A stretch of 32,425 nucleotides of DNA from JAGLQA01 sp023135565 (GTDB taxonomy: Bacteria; Acidobacteriota; Aminicenantia; UBA2199): NCBI GenBank assembly GCA_030639305.1, contig DAOWCY010000065.1, positions 1-32,425 of the forward strand. Reading direction: 5' to 3'. The number at the start of each line of letters is the position of its first letter. Within the stretch, counting starts at the first letter, position 1. The notes under the pieces were generated by a model, which was not told the origin of the DNA, did not search any database, and saw only the letters and a program-made list of their open reading frames with translations. Below, in pieces: positions 28,697 through 32,425 of the stretch. Both the position numbers and the translations under genes were made by a program.

Positions 28697-28828
28697 ATGA
28701 CGATGGAAGATAAAATAATGTGTACATGTATATCGATACTGCTATGTAGTGGAGCAGATGTCTTGGTATATCGAAGTTTAAGGAAGCAAACTGAAGTGCT
28801 GGAAACTGTCAAAGGCCCGTTGAAATGA
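28697..28828 (+). CDS. Small 43-residue ORF coupled to the maturase
   Basis: Encodes MTMEDKIMCTCISILLCSGA and continues to KGPLK. Its TGA overlaps the next ATG as ATGA at 28825, which suggests it is translated. Three Cys lie in a short hydrophobic N-terminal stretch. The ribosome site is weak and no family is recognised; it might be a second small peptide or a chance ORF. Confidence 0.4.
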   Translation: MTMEDKIMCTCISILLCSGADVLVYRSLRKQTEVLETVKGPLK

Positions 28829-29845
28829 AATTATCGAAGGGAGTAGAATTTTGCCGGATCGAGAATAAGACCTATATAGGTTGGAATCGTTACTATCCCA
28901 GGTTATTGAAACTTAGCGAGGGCGCGGTTCTCTTTTTAAAGAACCTTGAAGAGATTGCAGACCGCGAAATGGCCTTTGTTAAAATCCGTCCTGGAGAGAA
29001 TCGCCGATAAATATCGAGATTTACAAATCGAATATACTATCAATACCAATATGACCCTGATGACTGAAGAAATTGCCCGTTTTTTTAACAAGTTTAATTT
29101 TAAAGTTTTTATCAGCATCGACGGTTATAAAAAAGCACACGATAAAACCAGGAAGTATCACGATGGTCAGGGCTCTTTCGAGGATATCATAAAAGGCATC
29201 GAAATATACCGGGAATATAATCAAGATTATTTTATCAAGGGATTTCAGGGCACCATAGAAAATATCGATGAATTCGATCTGCAGGAAGTTTATAAAATGG
29301 ACAAATACGGATTTATCGAAGCCCGGCTTGCCCCGAACCTCCTGGGTGTGTCCAGGAAGGACGCCTTGAAAAAAGCGCGTTTGGTCGGGCGATTTCTTGA
29401 CTTGAACCCGGGCAATCGTTTGGCGGCAACGGAAGTATATTTTAAAAACATGACGAAACTTATCAATAAAGATGATTATTCTTTTTTCTTTAATTGTAAA
29501 GGGTTAAGTTCCTATCCTGAAATATCGCTCTACCTCGATATGACCAACTGGCGGGTTTCTCATTTGTGCAGTTATGTTCCTGCTGCCTCCCTGCCTCTCG
29601 AAGGCCTGGGGCACGACATTTATAATCCCATCCTATGGAAACGAACGGAAACGTTTATCGAGGATAGAATAGACTCGCTATTTAAGAACTGCCTGGAATG
29701 TGATCTGGCTGCTATTTGCCGGGGCGGCTGCATTTACACAGGACTTGACAAAGAGAATACCCTGAACGAGTCGGCCTGTGCTTATCAGAGGGAATTATGG
29801 AATATATATATAAAAAAAGTTTATCAAACCTACGACGAAGAATAA
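28825..29845 (+). pseudogene. Radical SAM/SPASM maturase, core deleted and frame shifted
   Basis: From ATG at 28825 the frame encodes an N-terminal region typical of peptide maturases (KGVEFCRIENKTYIGWNRYY, LSEGAVLFLKNLEE) and stops at 29010. From about 28965 another frame carries the rest: WPLLKSVLERIADKY, the rSAM segment INTNMTLMTEEIARFF, SIDGYKKAHDKTR, and a SPASM domain with NCLECDLAAICRGGC and ESACAYQ. The section that should lie between, including the CxxxCxxC cluster motif and the GGE motif, is missing. So an internal deletion of roughly 100 or more residues, not a multiple of three, has joined the two ends. The product cannot bind the catalytic cluster. Both fragments are otherwise well preserved, so the loss looks recent. 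Confidence 0.82.
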
Positions 29846-29878
29846 ATTACCTAAAAGGAGTTTAACGGAGAATAAAAA

Positions 29879-31099
29879 ATGTCAAAAAAAAGATTTAATC
29901 TCTTTACCTTTATATTGTTTTTCTTTTTTTTCAACTTGTTTTTCGGGGTTAACTGCCTGGATGAGCGGTCGGCCTGGAGAGGAACAGAAGAGTCGAAAAA
30001 CGGTATAAAAACCGTAAAAAATACGGCTATCCCGGTATACGGCAATGTAGTATTAAGCCTGGAAGAGAAAATAAGTTTAGAATACGGCAGCGATAAACAG
30101 GACATATTCGGTTGGGTAACATCCGTGGAACTGGACAGTGAAAATAATATCTACCTACTCGATGTCGGGAAATCCAGGATTGTATCCTTTGACAGCCTGG
30201 GGAAATATCGTTTCAGCTTTGGCGGGAAAGGCGAGGGCCCGGGAGAGTTTCGCAGACTGAAAGATTTTTTTATCGATAAAAAAGGGGCTATTTATGTGCT
30301 GGATGAACACCTGATTCATATATTCGACAGCACAGGGAATTATAAAAACCGGGTGAAGCTGGACGGGCCTGTTTCTAATTTTTCCCCCGGTGGAGAGGGG
30401 GGTATTATCACCTCCTATCTCTCTTACGCGAGGAACGGGAAGACAAAAGAAATAGTGGTCGGATACGCCGGCCCCGGGTTAGGTCTGACGAGGGAGTTAG
30501 CCCGGTATTACGAAGGGGAAATAGTAAAGGTAAAATCGGGAGACAGGCAAGTCACCTTCCATTTAAATCATAGATATACGCCGGGCCTTTATTTTACCCG
30601 CACCTTTACTGAAAAGTGTATTTTCGGTCACTCCTCCAGGTATGCCCTGGCGATGGCTAACGGGAATGGCAATATCCTCTTAAAGATAGAGAAAGAGGAG
30701 AAGAAAGTACCGGTCTCAAAAGAGGAGAAAGATTCACTTCTTGCAAAATTTGTCGAATACTATGGGAAAAAATGGCCTGAGCAAGTAATTAAAAAGGGCC
30801 TGCAATTTCCTCCACACAAGCCTTTTTTTAATAAGATTCTCGTGGATGATAGAGATAGGATTTACGTTTCGAAATTACCTCCTGTAGTAAAGGAAAATGA
30901 AGAAGAAAGAAGCAATATTTTCGACCTTTTCGATAAAAGCGGTTATTATATATACCGGGTAAGTATGCCGGTACGTCCTCACCTATTAAAAAGCGGTTAT
31001 CTATATAATATCTATGTCCCCAGTGGAGACGAAGATATAAAACTCAGGGTCTTCGATATTACCAACTGGTCTGTTATTAAAGAGAATTATACAAAGTAG
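29879..31099 (+). CDS. Exported six-bladed beta-propeller protein
   Basis: A 406-residue protein with a signal peptide (basic start, Phe/Leu-rich core to about residue 25; Cys26 follows GVN, which is not a standard lipobox). The mature part has repeated NHL-like blades: WVTSVELDSENNIYLLDVGK then RIVSFDSLGKYRFSFGGKGE and GPGEF, KGAIYVLDEHLIHIFDSTGN, and a late blade DRDRIYVSKLPPV. The FGGKGEGPGEF signature is characteristic of six-bladed propellers seen in large numbers in Aminicenantes and Bacteroidota, often beside radical SAM peptide genes. The function is unknown; binding or processing of the exported peptide is a reasonable guess. GGAG lies upstream of the start. Confidence 0.85.
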   Translation: MSKKRFNLFTFILFFFFFNLFFGVNCLDERSAWRGTEESKNGIKTVKNTAIPVYGNVVLSLEEKISLEYGSDKQDIFGWVTSVELDSENNIYLLDVGKSRIVSFDSLGKYRFSFGGKGEGPGEFRRLKDFFIDKKGAIYVLDEHLIHIFDSTGNYKNRVKLDGPVSNFSPGGEGGIITSYLSYARNGKTKEIVVGYAGPGLGLTRELARYYEGEIVKVKSGDRQVTFHLNHRYTPGLYFTRTFTEKCIFGHSSRYALAMANGNGNILLKIEKEEKKVPVSKEEKDSLLAKFVEYYGKKWPEQVIKKGLQFPPHKPFFNKILVDDRDRIYVSKLPPVVKENEEERSNIFDLFDKSGYYIYRVSMPVRPHLLKSGYLYNIYVPSGDEDIKLRVFDITNWSVIKENYTK

Positions 31100-31112
31100 G
31101 TGAATTTTTTTT

Positions 31113-31122
31113 GCCTGTCCCC
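31113..31122 (-). repeat. GCCTGTCCCC short repeat, inverted copy
   Basis: Preceded by GAATTTTTTTT exactly as at 28130. It starts 13 bases after the propeller stop codon. Confidence 0.6.
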
Positions 31123-31162
31123 TTCCCGCGGCTCGGGGGTGCGCTGTTTTTGCTGCTACTTC

Positions 31163-31259
31163 AATAGAAGTTTTGTTCAAACTTTTTTAAAGGTGCGGTG
31201 TGCCGCTGGACCCCGACGATGAACCCATGGGGGCGGCCCCCGGCAGGGCCGCCGGAGGC
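31163..31259 (+). repeat. Palindromic element, copy k
   Basis: Contains GAAGTTTTGTTCAAACTTTTT, GGTGCGGTGTGCC and the terminal GGCCCCCGGCAGGGCCGCCGGAGGC-type end (to 31259). An outer GGGGAG/CTCCCC inverted repeat follows between about 31261 and 31309. Confidence 0.7.
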
Positions 31260-31383
31260 AGGGGAGTTTTAGATTTCCCCGGCTGCTGCCGCAGTGCCGG
31301 GCCTCCCCTGAACCTATACCAAGGAGGCAAAATATACGTTCAGAGGAAACCGCCACACCTGCGTACCAAGATTTTTACCAAAC

Positions 31384-31399
31384 GCGGTTGCTTAACCGC
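31384..31399 (+). promoter_or_regulatory. GCGGTT/AACCGC hairpin
   Basis: A perfect 6-bp stem with loop GCTT, followed by a T-rich stretch (ACTTTTTTAC). Either a weak terminator for the propeller transcript or a leader hairpin for the small ORF at 31438. Confidence 0.4.
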
Positions 31400-31437
31400 T
31401 GCCTTAAACTTTTTTACATTTAATAGAGGAGAAAAAA

Positions 31438-31503
31438 ATGATCTTAAAAAATTTAAAGAATAAAAAATCAACAGTTAGAGCCGAAAAAAAAGACAATCCT
31501 TAA
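31438..31503 (+). CDS. 21-residue basic peptide, possible frameshifted precursor
   Basis: ATG with a strong GAGGAG site 7 bases upstream encodes MILKNLKNKKSTVRAEKKDNP and stops. Eight A lie at 31484-31491, and a -1 shift there continues the frame to 31598, giving about 53 residues including SLITISLGNSCGCVLFLAHK. That would look like a second leader-core peptide with a Cys core. It may be a programmed frameshift (A AAA AAA is a known slippery heptamer), a real mutation or a homopolymer sequencing error. Confidence 0.4.
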   Translation: MILKNLKNKKSTVRAEKKDNP

Positions 31504-31720
31504 TTACTATTTCCTTAGGCAATTCCTGCGGCTGCGTTCTTTTTTTGGCTCACAAAATCCATATCCAGATTCCAAAACAACGACCACCTATAGTGTAGTA
31601 TAATTACTACAATTTTTCAACTATTTCTACTACTTTTTTTATTTTTTTCTTATCGATAGATTGAGGTGAGATAAAAAATGAGGGACGGCGGCTCTTATCC
31701 CGGGATAAACAGCGGCTCGC

Positions 31721-31862
31721 CGGTATTGAAAAAATAGGAAAAATATGGGGGACGGCGTCCCCAGCCAATAAGCCGCTTCGCGGCAAGTACAACAGCGATA
31801 GGGAAGCGCTAAGCTCTTGCCCAACGTGGTGGGTCCGGTATTGAAAGAATAGGATAAATATG
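31721..31862 (+). repeat. 27-bp direct repeats flanking a palindromic element
   Basis: CGGTATTGAA-A-AATAGGA-AAATATG at 31721-31747 recurs at 31836-31862 with two mismatches. Palindromic element l lies exactly between. This is the layout of an insertion with duplicated flanks, although 27 bp is long for a simple target duplication. Confidence 0.7.
31747..31833 (+). repeat. Palindromic element, copy l
   Basis: Hairpin GGGGACGGCGTCCCC (31747-31761), AGCCAATAAGCC, hairpin GCCGCTTCGCGGC (31772-31784), a GGGAAGCGCTAAGC segment and a CCCAACGTGGTGGG stem. It corresponds to the outer hairpin modules of copies f and i. Confidence 0.75.
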
Positions 31863-31875
31863 ATAATCTATCACC

Positions 31876-32148
31876 ATGAAAGAAGCATTAAAAGAATTTA
31901 TTAAGCAGCAGATCGTAGTGGATACCCGCTCCTCCTGGATATATATCGGGGTGCTGGAAAATGTCCTGGATGGCGCGCTGGAACTGTCCGAAGCGGATGT
32001 GCATGAAAACAAGGACACTGCATCCACCAAAGATGTGTATGTGAATGAAAGCAGGAAAACCGGCGGTATTGCCAACCGCGACCGGGTTTTTATCAACCTG
32101 GATTTCGTGGTCAGTTTTTCGCCCTTAGAAGATGTGAAGAACTTTTAG
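31876..32148 (+). CDS. Small conserved-type hypothetical protein
   Basis: A 90-residue protein, largely beta-strand in the centre: IVVDTRSSWIYIGVLENVLD, then LELSEADVHENKDTASTKDV, then ANRDRVFINLDFVVSFSPLED. I recall similar short bacterial proteins with WIYIG, ADVHD and NR motifs but no known function; a small Sm-like barrel fold is possible. The start is ATG at 31876, without a Shine-Dalgarno. TTGAAA at about 31842 and an AT-rich block at 31858-31870 may act as promoter, and both lie in the right-hand copy of the 27-bp direct repeat. Confidence 0.7.
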   Translation: MKEALKEFIKQQIVVDTRSSWIYIGVLENVLDGALELSEADVHENKDTASTKDVYVNESRKTGGIANRDRVFINLDFVVSFSPLEDVKNF

Positions 32149-32425
32149 CGCTCCCGGGCTTTTATTACTCAGGAGGAGCTAAGTAGAGATCAGGAGGATA
32201 TTCTATTACTCAGGAGGAGCTAAGAGGGGCTCAGGTTAAAGAAACTTCTCGCGAAATTTAGGAGGCTGCTGAGCCCTCTTGAGTCCCTCTGAACTACTAA
32301 TCAGTGAAAATCTTGTTTTTTTGCGAAGATTTAACACACCCCGCTTCCTCTTGTCTCGTTCCTCGACAATCGGAACCACCCCTCTCAAGAGGGGAATGTG
32401 CTCGTAAACTCTAAAAGAGCTATCG
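32149..32425. other. Right-edge intergenic DNA with direct and inverted repeats
   Basis: TATTACTCAGGAGGAGCTAA occurs at 32163 and again at 32204 (period 41). GGGCTCAG (32227-32234) pairs with CTGAGCCC (32269-32276). The TAACACACCCCG and CCCCTCTCAAGAGGGG blocks at 32332 and 32379 repeat the left edge of the window. No gene is seen. Confidence 0.6.

Noticed and set aside
31200..31463. An 87-residue plus-strand ORF starting in palindromic element k
   Set aside because: Its first part translates the repeat and its end overlaps the better-supported small ORF at 31438 in another frame; there is no ribosome site.
1..32425. rRNA or tRNA genes
   Set aside because: No cloverleaf with T-loop GTTCRANNC and acceptor pairing, and no rRNA signature, was noticed by eye; a tRNAscan run would be decisive.

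Overview
The window looks like a contig from an uncultured, moderately AT-rich Gram-negative-type bacterium. Candidatus Aminicenantes or another Acidobacteriota relative is my best guess. This rests on the order ftsH-cdaA-cdaR-glmM-pdxJ, a DUF4388-type envelope protein, a six-bladed beta-propeller protein beside a radical-SAM/SPASM peptide locus, and very many intergenic palindromes. No rRNA, tRNA or other taxonomic marker is present, so the placement is inference.

Layout. 1-7104: GDP-mannose pyrophosphorylase (-), a ribbon-helix-helix protein (+), a BtuF-like binding protein (-), a 971-residue DUF4388 plus SPOR-like envelope protein (+) and fabD (-). 7541-9850: a toxin-antitoxin graveyard with one intact VapBC pair, a YefM/YoeB pair whose toxin has a stop codon, and two antitoxin-type genes followed by N-terminal stubs of PIN toxins. 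10148-12602: a 775-residue protein joining a TAXI-type periplasmic binding domain to a two-helix ion-channel pore and MthK-like RCK domains, behind a strong promoter and a 23-codon leader ORF. 12772-21139: divergent dnaK-like and ftsH genes, then an apparent operon ftsH-cdaA-cdaR-glmM-pdxJ linking membrane proteolysis, c-di-AMP synthesis, amino-sugar precursor supply and vitamin B6 synthesis. 21203-23591: a SMUG1-type uracil-DNA glycosylase, a zinc-ribbon protein and an M50B-like membrane protein, separated by palindromic repeats. 23671-25857: an uncharacterised three-gene operon ending in a PIN-like nuclease candidate. 25951-27316: a small membrane protein and a 421-bp array of 21-bp degenerate tandem repeats. 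27423-28099: an intact VapBC pair with promoter and operator. 28381-31600: a RiPP-like locus with a Cys-rich 50-residue precursor, an attenuator hairpin, a coupled small ORF, a radical-SAM/SPASM maturase that has lost its cluster-binding core, a beta-propeller protein and a possible second precursor. 31876-32148: a small conserved-type protein.

The most distinctive feature is a family of modular palindromic repeats. Complete copies begin with GCCTYCGGCG and end with its complement, contain a GC-rich stem that covaries between copies, and often lie at gene 3' ends. Two copies lie in frame inside glmM and account for about 75 extra residues. Other copies encode the last residues and stop codons of two unrelated proteins. 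One copy is flanked by a 27-bp imperfect direct repeat. Together these suggest a mobile, protein-tolerated palindromic element comparable in principle to Rickettsia palindromic elements. The other standout is the binding-protein/channel/RCK fusion, a candidate ligand-gated ion channel.
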